Source: Temnopleurus reevesii (lineage: Eukaryota > Echinodermata > Echinoidea > Temnopleuroida > Temnopleuridae). From it: 64,000 nt of DNA. The DNA lies in contig BQKZ01001308.1 of the NCBI GenBank assembly GCA_036244855.1, forward strand, positions 23,375 through 87,374. Reading direction: 5' to 3'. The notes under the pieces were generated by a model. The model was not told where the DNA came from. It did not search any database and was given only the letters and a program-made list of their open reading frames with translations. The position numbers and the translations under genes are program-made. Positions 48,640-60,688 of the stretch are shown one piece after another (position 1 is the stretch's first letter; every line of letters starts with the position of its first letter).

Positions 48640-49420
48640 CGATCGACAGTATGACGTCACACCGTTCCTTTTCCTGCTTCTCTCTATCCTTGTCTCCTCC
48701 TGTCTCTTCCCGTCTCCCTCTTTCTTTTCCTCTCTCCATCGCATTCAGTGTCAGCGTCACGTTGCATGCCACCTCACTTTTCTCATTCCGTGACTTGTCT
48801 TCCCTCTCTCTCTCTCTTCTTCTCTCTGCATCTCTCCTGCTTACTCTGCACCACATGCTTTAGTGGAAGAGCACATCATGACTTCTCTCAATTTTCTCTC
48901 TCCATCTCTCTCCTTCATGAATTGGCCTATGCATTGCATACTACATTGTAAGCAATTCATCTTGCGGAACTTTTCTATGCAGGTGGGCCAGCTCATGTTC
49001 TCCTTTCCTAGCTTCTCGCTCTCTCTCTCTCTCGGTATCTGTCTCTCCGCTGTCTCTCTCCATCTTTCTTCATCTGGTGGAGCTTATCTATGCATGTGGG
49101 TCATCTCATCCTCTCCTTTCCAACCTTCTTCTTTGTATCTTTCCGTATCCGTCTTTCCTCTGTCCAACTTCATCTCTCTCCTGGTCTTTGTCTGTATCCT
49201 TCTCTCTTTCCATATCTCTATCCATCTCTCTCATCAATTGACTGATACATTGCATTCTACAGTGTAAGCTTTTTCTTGTAGACTTTTTCTATGCGATTTT
49301 GTGGGTTTTCTCTCATTTCTCCCTTTCCATATTTCTGTCTCGCTGTCTCTCCTCTTATCTCTCCTTCTCTTCTTTCCACTCTACACCTAATGCTTTAGCG
49401 GAAGCTTCAAATTTGCTCTG

Positions 49421-49457
<37 letters not shown>

Positions 49458-49860
49458 ACATGCTTCAATAGTAGATACCCTTCTTGAAGACCTTCTTGGA
49501 GACCTTCTCCTATGCTCTGTGCAGGCACTCAAGGATATGTGTCTGCACATTGAGATATATACAACACAACATATGAACAGCAACTCATTCAGGGCCCTAC
49601 GAATTTTAGCAAGGCATCTTTCTAAATGTGCCTATTTCCACCCAGGTTTCACCTCTCGCTCTCTCTCTTTCTCTCTCCATACCTCTCTCTTCTCACACTT
49701 TCTCTCTCCATACCTCTCTCTTCTCACACTCTCCCCCTCTCTCTCTCTCAATCTCTCTCCCGCTCTCTCTCAATCTCTCGCAATCTTTCACCTCTTCTTC
49801 TGCCCTCTCTCCATTGCGTGCTTCAATATAAGATGGCCTTCTTGAAGACCTTCTTCGGGA
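48640..49860. repeat. Pyrimidine-rich array with a repeated ~330-bp module
   Basis: CT-rich microsatellites alternate with unique-looking words. TTCTTGAAGACCTTCTT, GACCTTCTCCT, AGGATATGTGTCTG.ACATTGAGATATAT and GAACAGCAA.TCATTCA occur near 49481-49610 and again near 49831-49940. CATTGCAT.CTACA.TGTAAGC occurs near 48933 and 49250. Overlapping Ser/Leu-rich ORFs are artefacts. Confidence 0.8.
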
Positions 49861-51292
49861 CCTTCTCCTCTAGGATATGTGTCTGAACATTGAGATATAT
49901 GGAACACAGCATAAGAACAGCAAGTCATTCAATGACCTATGAATTTTGGCAAGGGATTTCCTGAGATGCCAACCATTTCCAAATTTGCATGAGGAAAAAT
50001 TAAAAAGTGAAAAATGTAACAGCTGAACAAAAGTGACAGAAGATTAAGCATGCTCTCAGTCATTTACCTATGAAAAAAGCCTTAAATTCAGATGAAAATT
50101 TACAAATATTCCAATTTCTACCCAGGTTATATTAAACGGATAATGTACATTGTATTATGGATTGTATTATGTGTTATTATTATGTATTGCGTGGGACAAC
50201 AGGAAGACAGAGATTAAACAGAAATTGGAAGAGCACTGTATTAGGAAAAATATTAGGGGAAACTATGATATATACTCCAATAATTTAGCACCAAGTATTG
50301 GCCATTAGATAACAATATTATCCAACATCTGAAAACGATATTCATTGTTTGAGAATGATTTCAAAATAAGCACTCACACTGTTTGTCTGAAAAAAATGAA
50401 AAAATTGACGTAATAAAAACAGTATTGAACAGAAAATATGATTATTATATGAATGAAAGTATAAGCATCAAAATAAAAATTAGAGGGTGAAAGTGGATGT
50501 GGAAGGTGGAGGAAAAAAGAGAAGAGAGAAGGTATAAGAAGATAAGGGGAAAGAAGTGTAGAGAGGTAGATAGGGGAAGATAGTAAGTTAAAAATAAATG
50601 AGTTTGAGGGAAAGGACAGAAAAACATGTTCTCTAAAGACTCGATTGTCAAATTATAACCTTTTAGGCAACCTTTTCAAAATGGTAAATTAGCATTTCAA
50701 ACATGCTGAATCCAATACGTTTATGGTGTATATTTACCATTTTTAAAATACCATTTTTAACACCTCCAACATCTTGAAATATTATTGTGATAATGATAAT
50801 AATGATAATAATAATAAACATTTTTATGCAGCGCTTATCACTCAAATGTTGAATTGACATTTGAATTTTTAGAGTGTTAAAGACACTAAAATTATGATCT
50901 GCCCATATCCAATTTCTCTATTCTACGAATCATACCTATACAACCATAGAATGGAGGGAGGGACAGACAGAAAAAGATACAGTTAACAGAAACTAGAGAT
51001 GACAAGAAAAACATGAGAAAGAAAGAAAAATGGGCAAGGAGGGCAAGCCAGGTTGTATGAATCCAACCAACTGCCTCTACGGTCGCCTGCACGTATCCTT
51101 CATTATGTTTAAGTGCATTATGCCCTGTTTGGTCGCAGAGTTCCGGTGTATGCGTATAACACGCGGCGATGCGCTGTGTGTAGGAGGTGTTTCATATGTC
51201 CAGAAAACATTGCCTTCTCATGTGTGGAGTGTGTGCTCGATATATTCCACTTGCAACGATGCCGTAGCCCTGGTGCGCACAGCCAGATGTGC

Positions 51293-51575
51293 ATGTATTT
51301 ATTCAGGGGTTATCATGCCATTTGGAATGTGCTTTTTGACTGCATTGTCATATTTAGGTATATTTCTCTTAGATTTATGTAACGAGGGGGAAACGTATAT
51401 TGTGTATATATGAGGGGGGACACATTTAGAATGGCAAAATATTTTAATGTATTTATTCAGGTGTTACCATGCCATTTGGAATGTGCTTTTTGACTGGATT
51501 GTCATATTTAGGTATATTTCTCTCAGATTTATGTAACAAGGATGAAATATATATTCTGTCCAAATGAGGGGTAGG
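51293..51575 (+). repeat. ~154-bp tandem duplication
   Basis: CATGCCATTTGGAATGTGCT, then TTTTGACTG, starts at 51314 and again at 51468. It continues ATTGTCATATTTAGGTATAT, TTCTCT.AGATTTATGTAAC and ends near a GAGGGG word. ORFs covering the first copy (51030-51413, 51113-51382) have no recognised domain. Confidence 0.85.
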
Positions 51576-52039
51576 GGATCATTATGACGGGCAAAACATT
51601 CTAAATATCTCATCTGTCTCAATGATAATGGAGTTAATAATTACGAATGGAAAACATACACAGCGGGTGGTTCAAATTGTAGAGAAAGGAAGAATAGAGT
51701 TATTGCATCTGATGAGCTGATATTATTTTAGCCATATTTTACTTGATAAACCAATAAGGAAGATTTGTAGTGAGATGTGAAGCTATTGAGAGTGTAATAG
51801 AGAAAAGATATATAAAATACAGTCACTTTGAAAAGCAGTAAGATAGGAAATATCTCTTATTTGTTATGTGTTAATTTGATAGCTAGATAAAGAAAAGAGG
51901 ATATCATAGAACATATAGATTTAGAGAATTGATGTGCAATAGATGGATGAAAATAGATTTTGAGAATGAAATGGAAGGGATATTTAACGCTTGAGAAAGA
52001 AACAAATGAGGGGAAGATGGGTGGAAACAGAACAGGGCT

Positions 52040-52198
52040 GTGTTTCATCAAGCTGTGTGCAGATCTACGAATGACTCTATGAATGACTGGTGACCCTTTC
52101 TTTCAGCACCAGGAGTTATCATTGAGTGTGAGAAAGGATCACCAGTCATTCCCAGAGTCTTGCGAAGATCTAAGCAAAGTTTTATAAAACACAACCCA
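52040..52198. mobile_element. Foldback MITE, GTTTCATGAAGC family, copy 3
   Basis: TGTGTTTCATCAAGCTGTG on the left, TTTTATAAAACACAACCC on the right. GAATGACTGGTGACCCTTTC is mirrored by GAAAGGATCACCAGTCATTC. It also carries the internal AGCACCAGGAGTTATCATTG found in copy 1 (CAACACCAGGGGTTCTCATT). Confidence 0.78.
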
Positions 52199-52246
52199 GG
52201 AAAGATTATAAGAGAGGAAGAAGAAAAATATTACATCTGGGGCCTG

Positions 52247-52320
52247 TAACATAAAAGAGATAAGACAAATCTTGCAGTAAATTGCATCTCTCTGGTACAC
52301 ATTTTATGTTACAGGTCCCT
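52247..52320. mobile_element. ~74-bp hairpin (CCTGTAACATAAAA)
   Basis: GGCCTGTAACATAAAA is mirrored by TTTTATGTTACAGGTCC. It is a very short foldback directly abutting the larger inverted structure at 52329. Confidence 0.6.
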
Positions 52321-52328
52321 AGTGTACG

Positions 52329-53140
52329 TGTTACATATAGTTTGTAGAGTGAGCAAAGAAGTATAGCTGTGATAGCATACCAAATGAAATAGAATGCTCT
52401 CCACTTCCTCTGTGGTAAATTGAACAAATAGATTCATGTTTTCACTGCTTAGTCCAGAGTGTATCCCTAACAAACTTCCATACTTCACTGAAACATGTAC
52501 GCTAGTGGTACATGACTTCATACCCTGTGCAATCCATTATGTATTGCGTAAGACCACAAAAACATTCATTAATTGAGACTATTTCAAAATGAACGCAACT
52601 GAAACAGAAATATTGGTCACTAACTACAGGAGATTTCTACAGACAGGTCGTAAAAATGTGTATTTTTATCTGAGGTGACCATACAAACAGGCGGTTAATA
52701 CAGGGAATATATTTTATGTCTATTTCATCAATGTATTCTATAGCTACAGGGTATGAAGTCATGTACCAGTATAGTACATGCTACATTGAATTATAAAAAT
52801 TTGTTAGGGACACACTAAGGACTGAGCAGTGAAAACATGAATCTATTTATTCAATTTAGCACACGGGAAGTGGAGAGCATTTCATTTCATTTTACAGTCA
52901 TACCTATCTGCTCACTCTACTGACTACATATAACACACCAGATGAAATTTCTTTTCTCTCCTCTTATATTCCCTTTAATTTTCATTTTGATGTTTATATT
53001 TACATAATTAATCTATTCATGTTAAAGACAGTTCTTGTATTACCTCAATTTTAGCTCATCTTCCTTGGCTTGATATTTTATTTGTATCCAGGCAAAAAGT
53101 GTGTACGTTCATTTTGGAATAGTCTCAAATAATGAATGTT
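52329..53140. repeat. Interleaved inverted repeats (A-B-A'-B')
   Basis: Arm A (52329-52527, ending GTACATGACTTCATACCC) is the complement of A' (52747-52937, starting GGGTATGAAGTCATGTAC), about 195 bp each with substitutions. Block B (52561-52595, TTGAGACTATTTCAAAATGA) is the complement of B' (53104-53140, TCATTTTGGAATAGTCTCAA). The two pairs interleave rather than nest. Confidence 0.75.
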
Positions 53141-53682
53141 TTGTTAAAGGCATTGTATAAGTGTAATAATTAGCACCTGTCCTTCATAAATGAAATGGCA
53201 TTGGCTGACCTTTCTTCAGTTGAATTTGTTGAAATGTTAAGATGAATCTATTAATTTTTTTTTTATTCATTTGAACTATGTGCACAATGCAATTTGTTTT
53301 CTTGCCGTATCTTCACCAACTTCCACTTTTTTCTTTAGATATCTTTGAAATATAAAGTAATGATGTATCAATTAAGTGTTATCATTGATATCAAAGGTAT
53401 ACCAGAAAATTTCCTTATGAATATGCATTTCATAATCTTCATTTATGATTTCATATATGTGCTTCTTATTTTGGTTTCTAACTAGCAATACACAATTTTC
53501 ATAATCTTGATTTATTTGTTTGTTTTTCTCATGGGGAAAATATTGAACAGGGGGTTAATGAATAGCTATAGACATTACCAAAAAATGAAGAAAAATTTGG
53601 ATGGTAGTATAATGATAATAAATAACAACAGCAATGATGATAATGATATAAATAATGAGAGTAATGATAATGATAGGGATGA

Positions 53683-54077
53683 TGATGATGATAATAATCA
53701 CAATAACAATCAAAGCATACATTTTGATTAAGATAAAATACATTGTCACATGATATGATTTTGTCATTAAAAACTTATCAAATGAAGCTGTCTTACCTAT
53801 GCTATTACATTAAGATTCATAAAAAGAACAAAGATTCCAAAAGGAAGGCAGTTACAGGCACTACTAATATATCTATGAAAAGTCAATGAAGTCTACCATC
53901 TATGCTTTATTTCGGCATAGCACGTCTCTGTTGTCATATATTTTACATTTAGCTTTTAGGAGCACTAAACATTGACTTTAGAGGCTATATTTTCACAACT
54001 TAGTTCATATACGCCATCAAACATTTCGGTAGCATTTTTGATCTGGCAGAGAATTTTTAACCAAAAGCGATGTTATA
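53683..54077 (+). repeat. 395-bp direct duplication, copy 1
   Basis: Aligns without gaps to 54274-54668 (offset 591), with two substitutions seen (CATTAAAAACTT against CATTTAAAACTT, ACATTAAGATTC against ACATTCAGATTC). It includes an AAT/GAT microsatellite edge at its left. The sequences after the copies are unrelated. Confidence 0.95.
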
Positions 54078-54273
54078 TGATGGGGTCACATTAATTCGTA
54101 TCCTTTTTCAAGAGCATTTTTGGATCATGGTACTTAGCACAATATATCTCCTAAAATACAAAATTATTTTTTAAAATCTTGGCACGAAATGAAACTAGAT
54201 ATTTCAGGCTTCAAATATTTCCAAAAATAAAATTAATCCACGAAAGAATCACGGAGATATCGCGATATCAAAN

Positions 54274-54668
54274 TGATGATGATAATAATCACAATAACAA
54301 TCAAAGCATACATTTTGATTAAGATAAAATACATTGTCACATGATATGATTTTGTCATTTAAAACTTATCAAATGAAGCTGTCTTACCTATGCTATTACA
54401 TTCAGATTCATAAAAAGAACAAAGATTCCAAAAGGAAGGCAGTTACAGGCACTACTAATATATCTATGAAAAGTCAATGAAGTCTACCATCTATGCTTTA
54501 TTTCGGCATAGCACGTCTCTGTTGTCATATATTTTACATTTAGCTTTTAGGAGCACTAAACATTGACTTTAGAGGCTATATTTTCACAACTTAGTTCATA
54601 TACGCCATCAAACATTTCGGTAGCATTTTTGATCTGGCAGAGAATTTTTAACCAAAAGCGATGTTATA
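54274..54668 (+). repeat. 395-bp direct duplication, copy 2 (starts at an N)
   Basis: Begins at the base immediately after the N at 54273 and repeats 53683-54077 almost perfectly, then continues into different sequence (CAATGCCTGTAAAAACTG). Confidence 0.95.
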
Positions 54669-54844
54669 CAATGCCTGTAAAAACTGAATAATTGCAGCAC
54701 TTGTCATTCCAAACTCATATCTATGCAAATGACACGCCACTTGATAATCCACATGCACTCAAGCATGGAATAAATGAGAGACGTTTAACAAAAAGATGTG
54801 AAAAGGAATGATTGATGGATGGCGGGAATGGTGATATTATTGCC

Positions 54845-55270
54845 AGTTAGTTATAAATTATTTCTACACCAATATATTGACATTTTATAGCATAGAGATG
54901 AAGCTCTTTGCTCCTCCCCCCCACCCCCTCATCATGTAGTTAGCTATGAATTATTTCTGCACCAGTATATCGGAGGTTTATAGCAGAGGTAAAGCTCTAT
55001 GGTTCCCCCCCCCCTCTTTCTCTCTCCCAGTATATAGACATTTTGTAGCAGAGGTAAACAGTTAGCAATTATTTTTCTCTACACCAATATATTGACATTT
55101 TATAACAGAGGTAAAATCCCCCCCCCCCTCTTTCTCTCTCTGTCACTCTCCCATCATCCAGTTAGCCATACATTATTTATACACCAATGTCTTTACATTT
55201 TATAGCAGAGGTAAAGCTCTCTACCCTGACCCTCTCTCACCCGACCCTCTCTCTCCCCTCTCTCTCTCTC
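54845..55270. repeat. Tandem ~95-bp units with C-rich/CT tracts
   Basis: The module TTAG.TAT.AATTATTT.TACACCAATAT.TTGACATTTTATAGCAGAGGTAAA recurs near 54849, 54940, 55056 and 55159, with a truncated one near 55028. Poly-C and CT tracts separate the units. Confidence 0.8.
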
Positions 55271-55502
55271 ATATACCATTATCATGACCCTTTGTTGCAT
55301 TTCAAAAAGGTCACTCATTACGAAAGTAAATGAGAGATGCATGGTGAGGAAGTAAGAGGGAGTGAGAGAGAGAGTTATCAGTATTTACTCCTTCCCGCTC
55401 TTTATTCTTTATATTATATATGCTTGATTTCATCATGTTCTAATACAATACAGGACATCCAATGAAAAGGAATAAAACATAATACTTAATTCTATCAAAT
55501 GC

Positions 55503-55632
55503 AGAGGTGTCAATAATTCAAAAATATACATGAGGTCAACAATAACCATACTTTAAGCCATTCACTTGGAAGATAAGAACATGGAAATACACCTCATGCA
55601 TATTCTGGAACGATTGGCATCTTTACAATTCT
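55503..55632. mobile_element. ~130-bp MITE related to 48383-48570
   Basis: The right half CACCTCATGCATATTCTGGA, then ACGATTGGCATCTTT, matches the 48383 family. The left half GCAGAGGTGTCAATAATTC, then ATATACATGAGGT, is its diverged complement. Confidence 0.65.
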
Positions 55633-56380
55633 TGATGACCTTTAACTGGAAATATTATCATAAGATTATATTAAATGTATCTTTCCCTTCCTTGATGAAT
55701 TATTTTCTTTTATGTATACATTGAGATGTTTTCCATGAAAACTGCTTTTTAATGAAATGTATTCGCCTTTTCATACTGGATTCAGTTTTAGTTAATTGAC
55801 TAAAATACTATATGCATTGAGAATAAATGAGTATCATGAAGCTCTATTATTTTCTATATTTGGGGTCATTAGCACTAAATGTTAAGTGCTTTTCTTTATA
55901 CATTGTATGTGAAAGAAAATTGTGTTTTCGATTTTCTGCCCATGAATAAAAATGATTTTACCCAGATCATTGTCGGTTTATATCTGAAATATACAATGAA
56001 TAGCAACAACTTGCATCGTCTATTTCATTATCTTTTTTTTGTCCTTCTTTAGAGCTTTCCACTGAGAATGCGAATATTCATTATACCTTGTGTGCACGTA
56101 TGTTAAAAGTCTGTTAGCGATCAGCTTTCAATTTATACTATGGATTATGAATGAGTATGTTCTAACATTGAGCTAACACAAAGTCTTTGTGCAGAATAAA
56201 AGTATTAGATATTTAGACCAAATTTGAAATTATTAAGTTTTATTCTGTGTGTACAATGGCGCTTATATGAATAAAAGTCACAGTCACGCTATCTGACATT
56301 TGTTTGCAAACATGTATGTATATATATATAGATATATACATGTATATATCAAAATAGTGTTCTGCTCGGAGAAATAATGT

Positions 56381-56695
56381 ATAAATCAAATATGAAAGAA
56401 AACTCTGTGTGAAAATGTAAAGTAAGATATTTCGGCCATAGGCCTTTGTCAAGTAATGACAAATTCATTTTGCGTCTTGTTAAAAAATATCTCTAACGCG
56501 TGCCAAAATATGATGCGCGTGACGTAATGAAAAGCGTTACATCATAAAGAAAAGGAGGAAAAATGAGGAAAAAAGAGAAGGGAGAGGAGAGAGGAAAATA
56601 AGAGGCTAAAAAAGAATGGAGAAAGAAAGAAAAAAAGAAAAGAAACAAAGAGAAACATCGTCACACAGAGTTTTCTTTCATATTTGATTTATATA
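56381..56695. mobile_element. ~315-bp element with 30-bp inverted ends
   Basis: AAATCAAATATGAAAGAAAA, then CTCTGTGTGA, at the left is mirrored by TCACACAGAGTTTTCTTTCA, then TATTTGATTT, at the right, and AT microsatellites flank both sides. The interior holds TTTCGGCCATAGGCCTTTGT and a GA-rich tract. No ORF is present. Confidence 0.72.
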
Positions 56696-57984
56696 TATAT
56701 ATAAATATAGACAGTTCTGTCTGCAGATTCAGTATATATATATGTATATTTAATCCATGTTTTGGCTCAATGAAACAATTCATAATAAATGTACCCCATC
56801 ATAATCCATAGTGATCAACAATAGCAAGTTATAGCCACCCTCCACCTTCAATATTATATAGCATGTGCATATTTGCTTGGTTTGAAAAAAGTGGGTCTCA
56901 GAACAAGTCCAAACTTGGTGGATTATTTGCTTATTTGTGGTTCAAATGAAATGCATTTCACACAGAATATAATACTCAAAATGTTGGAGAAGAAGGAAGT
57001 GATTTGTCATTACAAATATTTCTTGCTAAGAAAAGCTATTTAGTGCATAAGTGTACATGTATTTAGGTGCAACATTGGTGAAAAAGCTGTTATTGCCTTG
57101 CATTTTAAAATTGATGTATTGCTGTGCATTATAGTAGGGATAGAAAACTAAACTATATGTGTATTATAAAAGTTACCAAATGCTAACTATATTTGCATTG
57201 TAAATATATATGGTCATATTCCAATAAAAAAACAAATATGTTAGCATGTCATTAATGGTTTGTGTGGCATCTCTAATTCATTTTTGTTACAGTAAATTTT
57301 TAAAGAATGGTTAATCCAAAAAAATGTGTAGCATGGTGATTTCTTCCTCTTGCATCAAGAAGGGCGTTATTGAATCTTTGATAATATATTAATGACAAAA
57401 TATGTTAAAGCATGGATGGGATGTTTATTGGTGATGGTGTCAAAATGCTAGTGTATTGATATAGAATCCCGAAAGTTCCAAGAATTTTGAAAGAAACCAT
57501 GCCATGAATATAATAAATTGACACAGACCGTTTTGTATTAAAAGAAACCTTCAGTTTGATTTATGCTGCAAAGTAAAATAAATATGTGTTCAAATAGGAT
57601 TAACAGACCTGGTATTTTACATGAAATTGAGTATAATTATGATTTAGTTGTCAGAGTCTTTCTCATTTACAAACTTTTTTGAGAACTTTGATGCTAGAAT
57701 GGCTTCATAAACAATTTATTGTCTTTAAAAATGTGTTTGCAAAAAACAGCACCTACATCAATAATAAAGAAAATTGAGAATTTTTTTTGGGGGGGGGATG
57801 AAATAGTAATAGACAAAAAGGTTTTGGAATGAACAATTGTGTGTAGCTCACCGCAGCTCACAGTTTGTTCCCTTCAATTGCATGTATTTTCCAAACCTGA
57901 GTTGGTCTTGAAATATGAATGATGATAAGCATTTGGAAAGTGAGAATCTTGACATCATTTTTGTTCTCTCTGTGTTGTATACAG

Positions 57985-59614
57985 GTGTTATGGGTCTGCA
58001 AGCTTTGTCGGAAGAAGCAAGAGTATCTGACAAAGACAGGACAATGGTACCATGGAGGTACAAAGACACCGCCTTCTACTCCAGGAGACAAACTCAAGCG
58101 ATTAGCCATGTCAACGGAATCCATCTCCGCAGCCTTATCCTCCGCGCCGAGCACTCCTGGGGCAGGAGGCCCTCCAAGCACCCCAGCAACGACAGCAACC
58201 AGACCTGGAACGACATCGACAAGCCCTGCGACAACGACCTCAACCGTGACAACGACAGCCAAGACAGTATCACCAGCATCATCGACATCATCAAGTTTAA
58301 ACCTTCGAGACAGGGACAGACTTAGTGATAGCAAAGGGCCATCCTTACGGGGACAATCTGGGAAAGACGGGACGCCCCAAGGGGGAGGTCAGGGGAAGGG
58401 GATGTCGAGAGGGAGTAGCCAACATGCGCCTTTAACACGTCAGCTTTCAAAGGACGATGACTCTGGACCGGGCACTCCGAGACCAGTGCACAGATCGCAC
58501 GTGAGAGACGGTCCGAGACATGACGATATACGAGGGAATAGAGGGGCGCGGCGTGAGCCTCACTTTGGCTCCAGCGGGGACCTGCATCACAGGGATCAGG
58601 ATAGACATAGGGATAGGTACCCCCGCAGGGAAAGGCCGGGAGACCGTGATCGGTCCGTTAGTGGGGATAGATATGGACCCAGGCAGACTGGGGATCGTGC
58701 CAACTATGCAGCAAGGGGAAAGCTACCAGGCCCGGACCACGAGCCCGACGGTCGCAAGTACCCTGAACCAGATCAATACAGAGACCGTCGGGAACGTTAC
58801 CCTGAGAATGACCGGTATCCACCGAGATACCACCATGACGGCGATAGACCGGGAAGGGGCTTCCCCCCGGAAGAACGCTTCTACTCTGACGATCAAGAGA
58901 GAGATAGGCATTACCACAAAGAGCCTGTGTCCAGGACAGCTAGAGGACGCTCCTTGGACAGACAAAGACGCATGTACGACGATCCGCAGCAGGATTTCAT
59001 GCAGGACGCGTACTTTGACTCTAGTGTTAGTAAACGGGAATCAATCAATAGAATAGAGGGAATGGATCCTCCTTCAGGGCCTAGCGAGATCGATTCTCAT
59101 ATAGAGAGGAGACCTCGAGATAGGAGGGACCATATAACTCATACTGTGCCATCGAATGTTCGCGAGAAGGAGCGCATCCCGAGCGACTTTGGGCCACCAC
59201 CTGTGCAATATGGAATGTCTCGATCCTCCAACTACGCCAACTCGGCCGGGAAGCGAGGAAACCACGGGCATCGTCATGCCAACGCGACGGAAGACATCAC
59301 CGACTCGCGATCGCGGGATCTATACGGAGTACGGACTGACGTGACGCCGAAACAACATCTAGATCCCAGTTCCGCCGCCGGGAAAGTAAGCGCAAAAGAT
59401 TCGCGCAAGACGGACTCCATGATACGCAATGATTCTCTGAGTTCTGATCAAAGCGAGTGCGTGCGCCCGCCACCTCCTAAACCGCACAAAGGTAAAGGGA
59501 TGAGGAAAAGACGTGATTATTCATTGAGTAGTTCCGAGGAGGAAATAAGATCAACGCCAGACTACACCAGCAACGATGAGGGAGAGATAGAGAGTGGCAG
59601 CATCAGTGAGAGAG
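57985..59614 (+). CDS. RIMS: RIM exon: last Cys pair of the zinc finger and long Ser/Arg/Asp/Pro-rich linker
   Basis: The acceptor tgtatacag ends at 57984, and the exon opens in phase 0 with VLWVCKLCRKKQEYLTKTGQW, the RIM finger's closing CxxC and tail. The 543 open codons then pass through a Ser/Thr/Pro-rich stretch (exon residues ~30-105) and a long Arg/Asp/His/Pro-rich disordered stretch. They end in a conserved block: HLDPSSA near residue 458, MIRNDSLSSDQSE from residue 479 (59419), a PPPPKPHKGK proline/basic motif, then SSSEEE, STPDYTS and SISER. Vertebrate RIM1/2 carry the same order of motifs just before the PDZ domain. The exon ends at AGAG|gttagt with one base of the next codon; the ORF's apparent stop at 59617 lies in the intron. 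It is clearly more GC-rich than the flanking DNA. Confidence 0.95.
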
Positions 59615-59690
59615 GTTAGTAGCAATCAAATAAAAATATATTGATATTTTGATACATCTACATATCAAATCCAAAGAAGAAATTGTTAGA

Positions 59691-59826
59691 TACAGTGCAA
59701 GTCTTAATACTTTGATACCTGCTATCAATATGATAACAATTGATATGGCTGATTGATGTCACTGTGATCGCTTTGATTTTAGACTTATATTGATGACCGG
59801 GATCAAAGAGTTCTCACTTGTACTGT
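59691..59826. mobile_element. ~136-bp MITE just after the long RIM exon
   Basis: TACAGTGCAAGTC at the left is mirrored by ACTTGTACTGTA at the right, with CTTTGATA and GATCAAAG inner words. It is TA-flanked and starts 77 bp after the splice donor of the RIM exon. Confidence 0.55.
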
Positions 59827-60688
59827 AGTTATCAAACATTCCAGAATAAATAAGTATCATTAAAATTTACATTCAACTAATTTTACAGACTCTCGAAAGT
59901 TATGAAATAAAGAAATAAATAAATGATGAAAAAAAATCATCTTTCCAAACCAACCAACCCTATTTTTTATCAAATTTAATGATAATTTGACAACACTCTA
60001 TTGTCAAACAAAGAAAATAATACAGGTCTGGATAATGTGCTGAGAGAACAAATTATGTATTACAAAGATTTTCTTATTGTCTAAAAATTTAGAAATGCTT
60101 AATTGCTAACGTCATGATGACTTTGAATAGGTAACGTACTGTATTTAGCAATTCTGTATTAATGTTAATGTTCGTTACAGGAAATCACTTCTCTATTACG
60201 TCAGAGCATTTTCCTCCCTTTTTTACTCATTATGTATTGCAATTATATAATTGAAGGATTATACATAAGCTTGCAAGATCCTTATCATATGCAGAATGAC
60301 AGAAGTAGCAAGGACAATGAGGAAATAAGAAAGAAATTGATGTTCTGAAAAAGTAAGACATGAAATTTGAAAGTAAAAGAAGAGAATAAAAAATGACTGA
60401 ATAAAAAAAATGATGGAATGTTGTGAACCCAAAAAGAAATATTACTACTGTTTTTATTATTGTTGTGAGGTGGAAAAAAAAACAGTATGATGAAACATGC
60501 ACACCCGCAATCCAAAATATAAGTAATAAGTATGGTATGGACTCTCTTTTTCAATTCCATCGATTGTAGTTGCTCCCTGACATTAATGGCCCCCTAACTA
60601 AATCATGTTGGATGCTGTGTGTATACTATGTGCATGTAAGCGTGTACCGTCAGGGGCATCGCAGTGACATGTTTTTACAATATTGCAG

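Larger units (their letters stand above)
36538..59614 (+). other. RIMS: Partial RIM gene (presynaptic active-zone scaffold), visible span
   Basis: This is the extent of the supported RIM exons. RIM links Rab3-bearing synaptic vesicles, Munc13 and calcium channels at the presynaptic active zone. Two exons are secure (36538-36745 and 57985-59614), joined phase 0 to phase 0 across an intron of about 21.2 kb with GT/AG ends. The zinc finger is split by that intron after its third cysteine pair. The family's N-terminal Rab3-binding helix and its PDZ, C2A and C2B domains are not seen and are presumed to lie left and right of the window. The long exon ends in split-codon phase, so the reading frame continues downstream. 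Invertebrates usually have one RIM gene, so no vertebrate paralogue number is assigned. Confidence 0.93.

Noticed and set aside
48498..49886. Several Ser/Leu-rich ORFs of 60-134 residues
   Set aside because: Simple-repeat translations in a pyrimidine-rich array, with ORFs on both strands.
51030..51413. Cys-containing ORFs of 127 and 89 residues
   Set aside because: Two overlapping frames are open over the same stretch and end in a tandem duplication. The cysteine spacing matches no zinc-binding pattern I know, and no splice context supports them.
57858..58334. 158-residue reverse-strand ORF over the RIM exon
   Set aside because: Antisense shadow of the Ser/Thr/Pro-rich RIM segment; Val/Ala-rich with no domain.
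58520..59056. 178-residue ORF in another frame of the long RIM exon
   Set aside because: It is an alternative frame of the secure RIM coding exon. Its Ile/Thr/Gly-rich content is a shadow of the Arg/Asp-rich frame, and it has no domain or start context.
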